DNA from: Candidatus Omnitrophus fodinae SCGC AAA011-A17
Lineage (GTDB): Bacteria; Omnitrophota; Omnitrophia; Omnitrophales; Omnitrophaceae
Assembly (NCBI GenBank): GCA_000405945.1
Contig: ASOC01000002.1
Coordinates: 1-54,023, forward strand
Reading direction: 5' to 3'
DNA length: 54,023 nucleotides
Positions 12,201 to 27,200 of the stretch are shown in pieces. The translations under genes and the position numbers were made by a program. The notes beneath the pieces are model-generated. The model saw only the letters and a list, made by a program, of their open reading frames with translations. It did no database searches and was not told the origin of the DNA. Every line of letters begins with the position of its first letter. Positions within the stretch are counted from its first letter, which is position 1.

Positions 12201-15200
12201 GACCAGATAATCGCGGTACGCTTTCTTGTATTCATTCAGCGCGTTGATGGTGGAGCGGAATTCCTCCTCGCCCTCTTTGCCGGCCAGGGCGCGTTTGCGC
12301 GCGGCTTCGCGCAGCCACTCGGCCATCTTCTTTTCCAGCTCTTCAAGTTTCGAGGCCAGCAATTTTCCTCCGCTTCCTATTTTCTCCACGTAAACACGGT
12401 AGGCCGTTTCTTCCGCTTCTTCAAAAGTATCCGTCGACTCCTCTTTGCCCGTAGATTGCTGTTTCCACCAATAGGTGCCGTCGGACATTTTATCGAGCCT
12501 CGCGTTATTGAGATTAACGCCGGGATGCACATACTCTTCCATAGCCTTGCGAACCGGCAAATAGGAGCTGTAGAGGAATTGCTTGTATTCCTTGCCCAGC
12601 GAGCCGTCTTTGTCCACATCGATCTTCAACTGAGTGACGTCGAAGTTGCTGATGTCCACGACGGGATTGAGCACGGTTCCCATCTCCGTGATGAATTGCT
12701 GGATAGAGACTTTGTTGCCAAGACTGTTTTTGACCAGCGTGGTTTTCTTTTCGCGTTCATCGGCGATTTCGCGCTGCAGGATATAGCGAACGGCCGAGGC
12801 AGACTGAACGCTCCAGGAAAGAGCCTGGCGCGACGCGATGTCGGTCAGCGCGCGGCTCCGCATAGCAACCAGGAAGTCAAAATACCCGGACTGCTCTCTC
12901 TGAAGGTCCGTGAGCAGCGAGTACAGATCTGTCTTTTCAAGGTCTGTGCGCAATTCCTCAAGCGATTCGCCTATGCCCATCTGCTTGCGGGTCTGGTTGT
13001 AAGTCTCGATCAGGCGTTTGGAAACATCCACGTATTTGTAAACCTCATTGCTCACAAAATCAAGGAGGTGCGTGACGGTCTCTGAATAAAAATCAGGGAC
13101 ATTGCTCAAATCAACAATGCCCGGAATGTTCGGCACATTGCCCGAGATTTGCGCGTAGATGGATTCGTCCCATTTGCGCTTCACCTTGGTGGGGTCAATT
13201 TTCAGGAAAATATCATTCAATTCATTGACCCGCGACACCATAAGCTCAATGTCTTCCAAGGGTGACCGTACCCGGTTGCCAGCGGCGTCTTGGCCGTTGA
13301 TGGCCGTGTGGGGGTCGCTCATCAGGGTTTGGCCGTATCCCACGATTTCGAGCACCAGGCTTTCGATGCGGCCCAAATAAACGGCAATGTTTGGATCCAG
13401 TTTGCCGTCATAATACGTCTGCCCTTTGGCCCATAACGGAAGGAGGACTTTCTGGAACAGGGTTCGGAAACCGCTTGAGGCGACTATTTTCCTGGCCTCC
13501 GACACGCCGGTGCCGTTATCAAACGCCGGAAGCACCGTGAGCGATGGGCTAAGCAGGGAGACGATTTTTTCGATTCCTGTGGCTGCCTCATCGCTTAACC
13601 GCGAGGCTTGATTGATGGCATCATGGAAAGCCAATTCAACCTGATAATCATAACGGTCCAAATGTCCTATTTCATAATCGCCCGCATTGATCATAGCGAC
13701 CTTCTGATTCGGAAGCGGCGGGATAAGCTCCTCATCCGGCTTGACAAAATTCACGGGCGCGCCGTTGATAACCGTGGTGAAAGCGGCCGGAGAAATGGCG
13801 CCTTCCGTGAATTTCTGCTTGGTGCGGCCGACAGTCGATATTCTGATAAATTCTTCGATGTTCTTTTCAGCCGGCCTGACATCTCCCAATTCCTGCGGCC
13901 TTATCATATAGAATCTACGTCCGCCGACCATGCGGTGATAACGCACGCGCGCATTGCGCACCGTGGTGGAGTATTCGAATTTGGCCTCCCACGCCCTTTC
14001 ATTCATGAACTTTTCATATTCCCTGCGCGCCAGTTCTATCCATTCCCGTCTTTGCGTGGCGTCGTTCGGATTGTCAAGAATAGCCTGGCTGTCGCGGCTT
14101 ATAATTCCATTGTTCTGGATTTGATTGACCAAGGTAGTCAACTCCGTTTGCTTGGCATTCTGATACGTAGTCAGCTTGTTCAGGATGTTATCGATGGCAT
14201 CGACCAAAATCCCCGACGCCGCTCCGCCTGCCGGCACGTAACGCGCTTTGACAATATTGGCCGGATCAATACTGATAATGTCGCCGGTCCAGGAAAAAAA
14301 ATCCGTGGATGGATCGTAAGTGGCTGGCTTGTAAGTAATCACGTTGTTTGCCCCCACCTCGGCATACGCCCATTTGCCTTCGGGTGTGCTCATCCCTTGT
14401 TTAACGCTTTCCGTGTAATAAACAAAATATTTATCAAATTTTAAAACATTATTGATAAATCCCATCGCTTCGGTGTCAGCCATGCCGTAGCTTTCAAACG
14501 TACCGCCGTAGATGGCGCGGATTCTCGGAAGGTCTTCGAGTAAAAGATTACGAACGAGTTTGCCGCTTTTGGGCGCGCCCGCGGTGCCGGGCGTTGGGCC
14601 GGGCAAATATTCACTCAGATAATTCGTCAGAAAATCCTGGGCAGTGACGTTCATGATATTGTTCAAATACCGGTCTTTGACATAGGCTTCAAGTTCGTGC
14701 TCCAGGTTCATGTTAAGACTGACTTCTTTTTTCATGTTCGCATCGCCCGTGCCGCGGGCAAGGCCTTCCTGGATGGCTTCTTCGCTGTAATTCTCGAGCG
14801 GATTGTCGTCGTGCAAAACGAATCCGGAAAGCCGGCGGAGATAGTTCTGGAAATCCTCCAGGGACAGCTTGACACCATCCGTCGCGCTCCCATATTCATC
14901 ATAGTTAACCCAATCCTTGCGGTCTTTGGTGAAAAACGCGCCCGGTTTTCTGATTTTTACGGGACCCGTGTCAAAAGCGCCGGGGCTGTTCATGTAATCC
15001 GCCGCATTGGCCATGCCGACCAGAAGGCCAGCCGGACTGCCCAGGGTATAGCCAGCGCTCATCATCATTTCCGCACCCGCGGTCAGCGTGGCCAAATAGC
15101 CAGGAGTATGCGCAAAATTGTTGTCCGACGGAATTCTGCGGGAATACCAGTCAAGGAGGGCTTTGCGGTTGTCGCCAAACTGGTATTCGCTTTCCACCCA

Positions 15201-18200
15201 GAAATGCCCGCCCACTCTTTTCGCGCCTCGGTCTCTCATCCCTTCATAGACACGCAAACCGTCCAGCAGGACGTTGATGTCATTGTCAACGGCCGTGTCG
15301 CGCTCATCTCTGGCCGTGTTGATGACCGTCATGCGGGCGTCAAAAGCGTCGCGAATACTCCTCAAATGCGCTTCCAGCGGCGCGACTTTGCGCTGGGTGT
15401 TGCCATTGAACTGCAAACCGTCGAGAGCGGGGGTCATGGGATTGTCAAAGATATTGCCTTCAAGCAGGGGCCAACCTGCAGGCACAGCGCCCTGACGCCC
15501 GACCCACATCAGAGGCTTGAAATCATTGATCATATTCCAGTCCTTGGCGCCGGCCACGTACTGCCCTTTTCCTTCAAGCAGAAAATCAAGGCGTTCACGC
15601 CATTCCGCGAAATACCCTGATTTCAGCGAGGTCGGAGCGTAAGTGGTATTGGTGTAATAGGCGCCCGGCAGGAACAGAGGAAGCGACGCTTTTTGTTGCA
15701 AGTAATCTTCGTCATAATCAGCGCCATACCTGTAAATCCTCTGCTCGATCAGGTCATCGTCCAAAATTTCTTCCAGAATAAGCCTGTCCCAGGTATCGGT
15801 TGCATTGGTGACATATTCCCAGGTAATGGTTCCGTCCTGCGCAGTGACCCTTTTAACCGGCCTGTATTTCATGGACGTTCCGCCAAAGGCCTTGGCATCC
15901 GGCTTTTTCATGAACAATCTCACGCGGAAGAAAACGCCGGTAGCGTCCTGTTGCATGGTTGACTCATAATCGTAATTACCGAAGGAATTGCTCACATTAG
16001 GTGTGTTCGCGCCGACCCGGCCTTTGATGGCGCCCGTTTTTTCGTCAAAACTGACGCGCAGCACCCTGTCCGATAAATAACCGGCATTGGCGCCTCCGGA
16101 CAAATCATTGGCTTCCTCAACACTTGAGTTCCGGTAAATCTCCATCACGCCATCCGGACGGCGCCGCATATGCACGTATTGTTTGTAATCCTGATAGGGC
16201 GCCGGTATGGTCTGACCGTAATATTCGATCGAATTCTGGACGGTACTCTTACCCTCCTCATAAATATTCTCATGATAAACCTGGTTAAAGGTCAATCCGA
16301 CTTCCGTACGGCCAAATTGAGGCCACTCCACGCTTTCAAAGGTTTCGGTCATCTTTAGCGGCGTTCCGAATTCATTCCGCATAATCCAGCTTGTCCCATT
16401 CTGGGTATACGTGTCATAGGCGTAATAATGCACCAATGGAAAAACCGGCGTGCTTGAGGGATCCACGTCCACGACATTAACCCCGTAACGGAATTTAAAG
16501 GAATTCCAAATCGCCACCAGTTGCGCCTGGGCGCTGGCCGTCAAGGGCATATTGGGAACGCTGCCGATGTTGGGGTCCTTGTAATCGGGAATGCCGTCCG
16601 CGTCCACATCGCCCAGTTGGAAGTCAAATTCCATCAGTTTTTCACCTTCCTTGCCCTGAACCACAATATTCCCGTTCGAAGTGGCAATATAAGTTTCCAC
16701 CGGCTGGTCCAATACAGGATTGCGTATCACATGCCCGGCCGAATCGCGCGCGTACGATTGACGCTCCACATTGCCGTTTCTATCCACGGACATCATGGTC
16801 AACCCTTCTTCATCGCTGAAAACAGCGGTGTGGTCCGAATTGGCCTGATAAAGAGGATTCCCCATGAGTTTAGCCAATTCGTCGCTGCCTACGGAAGACT
16901 CGAAGCTCTGCGGAGTAAGCACAAGGCCGGTTAAGGGATTGTAATATCGGAAACCGTTCGGATTGGTGTGCGCTATCGTCAGGGATTCTGTTTTAACCTT
17001 CCCGGCCGCATCCTTGTAAGGACGCTCAAAATAATCGTAATAGTGGGCAATGCCGTCGTCTTCAGTCATCTTGACCTGTTTTTCCCTGCCCCGCGGGCCT
17101 TCGTATTCCGTTTTGGTGACGCGGCTCGTTCTCGCCCCGTAAGCCGGATAAGATATGGTCACGCTGCTGGTGAGACGTCCCTGCTCATCACGGATATAGG
17201 CGGTATGGGATTCAAGCTCGTTCCTGACTACATGGCTGATAGTACGGCCCATAGCGTCACGGACAGGCCGCAGGATGCGTCTGTATTTTTCAACGGTTTT
17301 CACCACTTCATAATCCTTGGGCCCGGAAAACTCCTGTATCGTGAGAATGGGATACTGGTCAGATGCCTTGATCGTGCGTATCAGCGGCGGATTGCCCGTG
17401 AGAAGCTGTTGCAGGGTGAGCCCCGTAACATTCAGCGTGATTTCCTTGCGCATGGCGCCGAATTCATCAAGCTCGTAAATTTTGACGGTTTCCACCTCAT
17501 ATTGACTGCCCCGCTTGAGCTGGATGGAACGGAAAATGCGCTCCTGCCTTTCGTCTCCGGCATACAGGATATAGGTTTTCTGCCAGGACCCTTCGGGAAA
17601 ACGCACGACCTGCACCACGAAATCCAAATCTTCGGCATCCGCGGCCTTCACGCCAATATCCTTGTCCATATCCAAAAGATTCGCGGAGGGACAACCCACA
17701 CCCGAACAACCGGGCACAATGGCTGTCCCGAGATTTTCCGCGTAATAAAAGTAGTAGGAATCCTGCGCCTGAACGCCGGTGACATTCGGCGGCGGCAAAT
17801 TGAGAGGCGCCTGCGACGGGTTCCTCGTCAACGTATTGGCAATGCCCGCCACTTGCCTGTCGCCCAAAACACTGACCGGCCTTTCATAATTCTTATCGCC
17901 TTCATAAATTGTTTCCGAAACCCGCATTTTGAGAGTGGGGCCGGTGGCCATTTGCACCTCTTCATAAACCTGCAGCTGGGTTTTCTGCAATGCGTCATTT
18001 TTGGGACGGCTTGAGTCGATATTGTAGAAATGAGAAATTCTCTGCTTAAGGTAGCGGTCCTGAAGGAGAAAATCCGTGCCCTGCGTGATTCTAAGAAGAT
18101 TTTGAATGGCCGGTGCCTCGGGCTGCACGTCCACTTCGGTGTACTCATCGATAGTCCTTAGCATTTCTTTGTTCTCGACGGGATTCATGTAAAACGCCTG

Positions 18201-21200
18201 TCCTGTCAAATAATAGGTATCCCCCCGCATATAATCAACGCGCCGCAAAGCGCGCTCGGCGAGCTGGCCGTTCATTAAGGTATTGTTGTCATAATACCAG
18301 TACAAACTCGTGTTTTTCACCTTGCCCTGCTCAAAATTCACGATACGCGCTGTCTTCTCACGGCCTTTTTCGCCGAACTGCTCGAGCTGGGTCGCGAGTT
18401 CAGGCGCCTGATGGCTGTCATAGCGGAAGGTGCTGATCATGTCGACGGCTCCGTATTCCTTCGCGTACTGGTTCCATTGGGTCGCGGCGTAATTGATCAA
18501 AGCGGCACTGGCCAGGGCCTGCTGCTCGTCCTGCAGGGCCATTTTGTATATATTCTCGAGTTCGGGCTCGTTCGAACTTCCTCCCCAGATATTGTAAATG
18601 CGAGCGCGGCCGGCCTGAAGTTTGGACACGGCTTGCGTGATAAGATTCGACAGCCTTGTCCGGTCATCGATGTTCGAAGACCGCTGATAGGCCGTGGAGA
18701 GTTCGCCAATCGCCTTAGCCTGGCCTTTGACGTTGATCATCTCCTCCGCCAGCGCTTCCTGCATTTTTTTGGCGCTGGCCGTCAAACCCGTGTTTCCGAG
18801 AACACCAAGTTCATTTTTCATCGTGGTCGCTTCCTGCTTCCAATCCAGAATCTGCGACAAAGCCATATTGAGCGTGAAATACGCGTTAGGTTCCCTGGTC
18901 ACATTCATCTGGTTTGCAATGGAAACGCGCTGGTCTTCCAGGTCAATCAAAGCCTTCTCGGCAGCGGCATACCCGATTCTCGAACCGCTGTAAATAAAGG
19001 AGGCCGCCTGTGTGGCAAAAAGCGGGTCGCTTTCAAATTTCAACTGCTGGTAGGCATTCCATACCATTTTATAATAAGCCCTTGCGATTTCGAAGGATGT
19101 AACCTGCGGAAAATCAATACGGCTGTCAGGCTTTTCCGGCTCGGCCTGAGCCGCGATGGTGGCAACAGCGGCCAGCGATTGATTCAGGACGGCATCAATG
19201 CCATTGGCGCCTCCAAAAGGATTCATCGTTGTGCTGACAACATTGAAATAATTCGCCACGCTTTGTGACGCGTTAATAGCGCCGGTAATAATGCTCTGAT
19301 TGTCCAGCACCGGCTCGCGCCCTATTCTCTTGTAATCCTTAGGATCGGAAAGCAGGACGGAATCTTTAAGCAACTGATTTTGCGATTGCGCTCTTTTGAC
19401 CATGACCAGCAGAGCTTGGGATCTTGATGTAAGATCCCTGATTTTGGCGTCTTCAAGCGCGGCCCTGCCTTTGAGTCCCACAATATCATCGCGCATGCGG
19501 TTCATCACCTTGCTGATATACATGGCCTGGTCGCCGTAGCGGTTGCCGCCGTCCAGAGGTATTTTGTTGAAGCGGTTTTGCGCCGTCCTGATAATCTGCG
19601 CCTGCTTCAGGGATTCCTGGGACAGGACATTAAGCTCGACCCGGGCATTGACCATTTCCACAAAATTGGAAACCAGCTCCGCCACATGGGCCACGACACC
19701 GGCATTGTTCATCATGCCCTTCGACGTTTGGTACTGGTTAAACTTGGACAGCCGGACTCTATAGGCCTCGGCCGCCTGTTTTTGGATCAAGTCTTTTTGC
19801 TCGGCCAGGGCCAGTAATTTGGTTTTTGCATTGCCCACCGGCATGTTTTTATATTTAGAGTCGTACGTAGCGCCTGGTGTGAGAATGATGGTGGTCTCAT
19901 CCAGCGTGGCCCCCGTACCCGGAATCGTTTGCGTGCCGGGCACGATTGTGTCCAGGCCGTCCATCAACCCGTCCCCGTTCACATCCGCCAAGTCAAAGGC
20001 TTCCGTGTAGTCAAGGTAAGCTCCATCCCGTAATTCCATGCTGCGGTCAAGCTCGCGTTTCAATTGCTGCAAACGATCCTGACGTTTGACCAATTCGTCT
20101 TCTTTATCAAGAAGTCTGGCCCCCCAAGAGCCCAGGTCGCGGCGCACACTTTCCAAACTGGTTTCCGAAGCCTGATAGGTGTCTGCCATGTATTTCAGAT
20201 TATTCAGCGCGGCGGCGAGCTGCGTACGGCGGGCCAGATCAAGCGGATCTTGATTGTACCACCGCAAGCTGGATTGATAGTAGCCCAGGGCCTGGTCATA
20301 ATTGGCCTTGTCGCTCGGCACAATGGACAGCGACAAGTTTTTCTCCAGGGCTTTGAGAGAAGCCACTTGTTGTCTTTGCAGAATAACCGAACTCTCGAAG
20401 CTCGTGACAGACGCCTGCGCGCTGGTCACGGCCGATGACTTATCAGTGACCTGCTGTTCCAGAGCCTGCCACCGCTGTTCTTTGACATACGCATCGCTTT
20501 CCAGTTCAGCCCAGTAAGCCAGAAATTCCTCCCGGGCTTTGAGGAACTTCTTAATCAAGTCTTTTTCCTGATCAAGGGCCTTGCGGTATTGCTGTATCAG
20601 GTCCAAAAATGCCGATTGATTGGGGTCAAACCGCAAATTCGCTGCCGCCATCAGGGTCCCGCCCAGATTGGCGCCGGGTTCAGTGAGAAGCAGCACGGAA
20701 ATAAGCTGGTTGATTTGGGCGACTTTTTGGCCCGCGTGTTCCACGACTTCGGCAATCACGCTGGCCGACTCCGCGGAGCCCTTGGGCTTGTCGCCCATAA
20801 GCAGTAGAGCCAGGGCATTGACCGCGTTGGAGTAGCCGTTGGATTTGTCAAACAGGTACTCCAGATTTTCCTCCACAAACGAGAGCTGGCCGAATTGGCG
20901 GCGCAGGGCCTCGACATTGGAGCCTCCGGCATCCCTGAAAACCGAAGCCTGCTGTTCCGCGCGCGAGGACGTTTTTTGCATGGCGCCCTGCTCCTGCGCC
21001 CTCAGACTGATTTTGCTGATAATATGATCGCTTCGTTCTGCCAGCAATTCCATGGAATCAGAATAGCTCTTGAACTGCGCGCCGAAGGTTTGCAGCTGTT
21101 TGGTGTAATGCAGCACTTTGTTATAATCCCGGACATCAAATCTAGCCTGGACATGACCCCGGTCTGCCCAGGTGTAACCTCCGTTTAACGCACCGAATTG

Positions 21201-24200
21201 GTCAATATTGGTATAATTGCCGACCGAGGCCGCAAAACCGCCGGCCGCTTCCTCGGCCGTCTTGACTACGTCCAGAGCAACCTGCATCTCACTCAGCTTA
21301 GTGTTCACATTCTGACGTTTGGCGTCGTAGTCCGCCTGATTGTCGCTGAGCCATAGCGCGGTCGCAGTAAGAAAAAGGTTGGTATTGTTGATTTTTGTGG
21401 TCAGTTCCAGGATCAGAGCGTTTGTAGAATTGATGTTATTCTGCGCCTCGGCGGCTTCACTGTTTCTGGTGCTGTTTTCCGCCTGCGCCGAATTTTTCTG
21501 ATTTTCCAAATCATTGATGTAAGTTTCCTGTTTATTGGCCGCGGCCACCAAACTGTCTCTTTCCAGCTGCAGGGCCGTATGCCTGTCTCTTTCGGCCGGG
21601 TTGTTGGGATTAAGGGCATCCATTTGCGCTTGCTTGGCCGCGATTTGATTCTGTAAATTCTCCCATTTCTTATACTCATTAGCAGGCGGCTGAGCCACCG
21701 TATAGGGAGTGCCGGACGGAACAGGATAGTTGGGTGTCCGCGTACCCAACTGCGCGGTCAAAAGATTCAAACGACTAGTGGCGAGCACAGCTTGACGCGT
21801 AGCTTCCGTCTGCTGCTCCGTGTATTTCAGCAACCTGAGATTTTCCACCTTTAGGTCGCCTTGAAATTTTTTGATAATGTTTTCGTAATATTCCTTCTTT
21901 GTCTCCATATAGTCAAAATTATCCTGAATAAGCTCCCAGTCTCTTTTGGCTATTTCATATTCCTTCACCTTGGTCCGGTACACATCGTTCCCTTGTCTGA
22001 CCTGATCCCAAAGCCACCACGCCTGATTTTGCTCCGCAAGACCGGCATTGTTTACCGGATTAACATAAAACTGCTGTCGCTCAACCGTAGCGCGGGTTGA
22101 GTCTCTTTGCGCTTCCCTGGTTTGCAAGGTGGTCAACGCATTTTCGAATGTGGTCCAGGCGTTGTCTCGATTTTGCAAGGCCCAGTCATAATATCCGGTG
22201 CTGTTCATATTGGTAATTAGATTGTAAACATTATTCTGAGCCACCCATTCCCGGCTGTTAACTTTGGCCTCCAGAATCGCTCTCGACGTGGCCTCTTTGG
22301 CTATCGTCATATCAACAAACTGTTGTTGAGCTAATTCAAATTCCTGGCGAGCCTGCTCCTTCAACTTTTCAAAACCAACCACCGCTTCTTCCAGTTTATA
22401 ATACTCCCACCACTGGTATTCGCGGTTCCACCGCTGCTGGTCTGTTTCTTCTACAACAATCCATCTGTTCGTACCCGTTTCCCGTTTGACCACAGGCTCC
22501 CATCCTTTGTAATGGGCCTTGGCTTCAGTCAACGTAGACTGCAGAGGGTCAAAGTATTTGCCGAGATAATAGTTGTTTGCCGCATCATCGCGCGCCACCT
22601 TGTTCCACCAAACTACGTTAATGTCAGTAGTGCGCAGACCGTTGTAATCCGTCATATTCTGCATCGCGGTGGCAAACAGTGCGGCAATGTCAACATTGGC
22701 AGGGTCGGGATCGTCGATCGCGTTCGGAATTTCAACATCCCTACGCTTTAGCAAAGCACCAAGTTCGCCGCCGTCATTGATGTCCGGGACATTATTAATG
22801 GGGGCAGCGTCCAGCCACAGCGCATCCAGAATTTTTTTCTGGTTCAGGTACGCATCCTGGGCGGAAAGCGTGAGCGGGTGGTTGGGGCCGTAAATAGGAT
22901 TGCCGTTCGAATCCACGGCCGTGTTCAGTTTATTCCATTTCATCCAGGCCTGATTTTTCTTGATAAGTTCGAGTTGCACCTGGCCAAGATCCAGTCTTCC
23001 GTTGCCGTTCAAATCATTGGCAAGCGCAAATTCGCCGTTGTCCATATTCCCATCTTCGTCTTCATCCACCCATTCACCCGGGTCCACATTATTATCATTG
23101 TCGACATCCGCCCACTCCATGCCCAGGAGCCCATTGCCATCCAAATCCCGCCATTCGCTGTTCCACATGGAGAAAATCGTGACCTTGTCCAGCAATTCCC
23201 ATTCGCGCTCAAGCCCCATTTTCCTGATCATAAGGTCAAAGACGCCGTTCCGGCCCGCATCGGCCGTGTCAAACACGCCGTCCAGGTCATTGCCGATGTG
23301 ATCCACAAGCGTGACGGTGCCGCCCAGGAAACGATCGCCCGTGATATGAATTTCATAAGAATGAATAGGGCCGACATGTTTGCCGGCGTTGGTGTCGTAT
23401 TCCTGGAAAGTGATTTGGCCTCCGGACATCAGGCTCTGGTAAAAATCCTTGCCGCGCTGGAAACCGGGCCAAAATACGGTGTTATTCGAGCTATCCACCA
23501 CGTCAAAAGCCACGAAATAGCCGAGCTGTGAATTGTAAAGCGCCTTAAAAAAACGATTGCCCGTGTCCGGCAATGGAATGTCAAGACATCCCAGCGGAAG
23601 AGGCGGAGTTGCATAGCAATCGGAAAAAGGCCGGTTAAAACCGTCCACATTGGAAGTCGTGAATTCGGAGATAGGATCGAAACGCTGGGTGGATTTGACC
23701 GTTCCGTCCGTGCCGCCGTACCAGAACAGATACTGCTCCCAGTTCGTATCAGGCGCGACCATATAATTGGCGGCTTCCAGTTCCTTCCTCTTCATGGCGT
23801 CATAAGTCATCTTCACATCCGGATCAAGATGATTGGCAAGATCAGCCGCCTTGTCCTGGAATTGTTTTCCAAGCCTGTCAATGGCCGTCGCAACAAGACC
23901 CATCTGAAGCTCGGCTCTCTTGATGGTGGCGTTGTAATTCGAAAGGTCTTCCATGACCTTGGCGGACTGAATGGCGCCAACCTTGATATCCAATCCATCC
24001 AGACGCGTTCTTTCATAGCGATACTCGCTGGCCTCCTGCTGAGCTGAATAGGACTCATAGTCGGATTTGGCCTTCTTCAATCCTTCCTGCAAGCCCAAGA
24101 CCTTGTTTGCCAGTTCCGTCGTGGCATCAAGATCTTTCTGATACGCGTCCGCTTTGGTGTTGTAAGCCGGAAGCAGGGTACTATCCACTTGGGCTTGCAG

Positions 24201-27200
24201 CAGGGTGGCGCCGCGACTCCAGCGCTCAACGTAATTGTCAAAATCATTCTTTCTATCCACGGCAATCAGGCTGAACAATTCCGCATTTTGGCGGGCCGCG
24301 TCTACGAGCAACTCGCTGACATTGCCGTCGATATCAATATCCGTTATATCAAGCAAACTTTGGCTGTTAGGATCATCCCGGATCATTTCATAATACCCAT
24401 TGCTCTGCATGGCTTTTGCCACCGCCTCGCGCCAGGCTGTTCTTAAAGTTTCCTTGCCGTTAATCACCGTATGCTGGGCCACGGCAAGCAGGTACTGACG
24501 GTAGGCCGCGTCTTTATCGATCAAGGCCTGCTCATAGCGCAGACGGGCCTCTTCCGTATCATGGACAAGCCGGTCATAACCCAGGCTTTGCCAGGTTCCG
24601 GCCGCGGCCGCGGGATCGCCTTTTCTGATTTTTTGCTCGTTATCCTGTAAAGTCCTCAAGTCCGTAAGCGCCGCATTGTAGTCGGCGGCAGCCTGAGTCG
24701 CGGCCGCGGTTTTAGCCGCAAGCTGGTTTTGAAGAGAGGGGTTTGGAACGTCTCCAACGTTCAATTCGAAGTTTAGCTCATCGACGCGCTTCTCCAAGCC
24801 CACCGAGTATTCCTTGTCCAGCACAAACTTTTTGACGGCATTGTTGCCTGTAACATCCAGCTTGATTTGAGGATGATCAATCACATCTTTCTTGACCGTG
24901 TTGATAAGATCATCAAGATTGCCCAAATTGCCTTTTTCAACCGAAAAGGTCAATTTCTTCACCGGGCTGTCCGGATCGTTGGGGTCCCCGCCTTCAACAT
25001 TCATCCTGAATTGATACCCGGGACGGTAATCACTGTGTTTTGTCGGGATTTCAAGAATCATGTTGTCCGTCACCGTCATGGGTGTCTCATAAACCAGTTC
25101 ATTAGCCCGATACATGATTCTATTGACACTTTGCTGATATTGCTGATTCGCGGCGTTAACCATGCCGGCGATGGTGGCATCTTTATTCAGCTTCAAATCA
25201 TCCTTATTATCTCCCACTGAGCCCCAAGCGCCCAGTTCCTGCCGCACTGACAAAGCCAAAGTCTCAGGAAGAGCCTTGCCGGTTTTTGGATCAATATATG
25301 CATAACGGAACCAATTATCGCTCCGGCGTTTCGCAGCGGCCAAACCAGCCTCCCTTGCCTTCCAGGCATCGGCCAAATTCTTCTGCTGTTTGGAATCTAC
25401 GGGATACGGCAGAATAATGCGGCTTATGGCCAGTTTTTGCAATGCGCTGTTTTTACTGTCAATGGTCAGCTGCGTTCCCAAATTCTGCCATTTCATTTCA
25501 ATGATAACTTTATCCTTTGTCTTTTTATCACCAGGCAGAGTGGCCGGATTCTCGCCGCGCGCCGGGTCAATATAGCCGTCCTTGTTTCCGCCTCTATCAG
25601 GCTCATCCGCGAAATTCATGATATCGCCGACAAATTCAAAGGGCAATACAACCCGCCAAACGTAATTGGGATCCGCTTGAGCGGCCTGATAAAACTGGTT
25701 GACATCAATGTAGCAATTCGGGCAATTGGCCACATTGGCCGGGGGCGGGTTCTGCGAGGTAAACACATTCTGGGTGGCTCCGACCTCCACTGACGCAACG
25801 CCGATAGTCCGGGCCAATTCATCCACAATACGGGCCGCGCCGGTTCCAAGTTCGGGATCAAAAGTAAGCATTAAATCAATAATAGTTTTTAAATCATCCT
25901 GGAATATATCAGCAGGCCATTCATTAGGCTTGGCTTCCCGATACGGTTCGGGACCACCTGGATCAGGTTGAGGAAACATACTGGGAACAAGCTTTCCCTG
26001 TGGGATATCAAAGACATTGAAGTTGTCATTGATGATTTTCTGATTTTGGCCATTGTAAAGAACATTGCCGTTTGCGTCACGCGCGTAAATATACTCCGGC
26101 AATTTGCTGTCATTTCTGCCGTTCTGGGCCACACGATAATTATCACCCCATATCTGTGCGGCAATGCGAATGGCTTCGAATTCAAACTTGCCCCTAAACT
26201 GGGTGTTCGGAGGATTCGAGGCATTCGGGTCATAGCTGGCATTGCCCTGCCTGTTCCCCACCAGAAACCTGAGATTGGCGAGCGTGTCCACAAGCAATTG
26301 ACGCGTGTCATTGGCCGCCTGCAAGCGTTCCCTCGCGCGCTCAAGCTCCCTGGTTTTAATGTCAACGGACCTTTCCAGCGCGTATTGGTCGGATTGCTGT
26401 TGTTCCATAGTGGCGCGCAGCATTTCGGTGCTCATCTCCTGCTCTTTCATGGCCGAATAAATGCCCGCAGTCGCATCGACCAGCGCGTTGAGTGTGGTCC
26501 ATGTCATTTCCCCCGTTTCCCAGTCGCGGTCTTGCCAGGCTTCAGCCGCTTGCTTCAATTGTGCCGCCAAGGCCGTGTAGGCAGTTTGAGCCGCCGTCAA
26601 CTCTGTTGTTGTATTCGTAAGAACATTCTTGCGGGTGTCCACTTCTTCGGAATTATTCGCCCTTATCATTCCATTACCCCCTGAAGATCCCAAAGCGCTC
26701 AGGATATCAACAAGCAGCTGCGTGGACAAATACCCCGGTCTTGCCCCGCCCGCAGTTGTGGGCAAATTCACATTGATATTGTCCAAAGTCACGTTGGTGT
26801 TCAAAATGCTGGAGATATCGAGGTTAAAGAGTTTTTTGGCCGGAGGCAGGGCGGTGAGTGTTCCGTCCTGCCAAAAAACCAGCTCGCCGTCCTGATTCAA
26901 CTTGATATTGGTGTTCGTCAAATTAAAAATATCCCGTTTGACTCCGTCAGGGTCAGTCACTTGTTTTAAGGTTGTCACGTTATCAAAACGGCCCTTGGCT
27001 TCGAAATATTGTTCCCGCGAGCCGGTTACGTCGGTGCTCCCGATCGGGTCATCCGGGGCCGGCCAATTGGCTTGCGGACCCATCAGCTGCTGCAGGAATT
27101 CTTTATATGCCAATGTGGCCTGCGGCAGTGAATTGGCTTGATTGGCCTTGTCCACATCCGTCACCTGCCCGATCGTGGGGTTTTTGGGCAATATCTCCTT

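Noticed and set aside
9015-13085. Long plus-strand open frames of 528 and 477 codons (9015-10601 and 11652-13085) and dozens of shorter ones
   Set aside because: They lie antisense to well-patterned giant-gene sequence, are rich in His, Phe, Arg and Ile as expected of a reverse shadow, and show no domains.
23559-23573. LPDTG sortase-like motif
   Set aside because: It is internal, with no hydrophobic segment and basic tail after it, and lies more than 7,000 residues from the visible end.
24600-24615. GC-rich palindromic GCCGCGGCCGCGG as a regulatory site
   Set aside because: It encodes an alanine run within a coiled coil (AAAAG), is explained by codon use, and no gene start is nearby.
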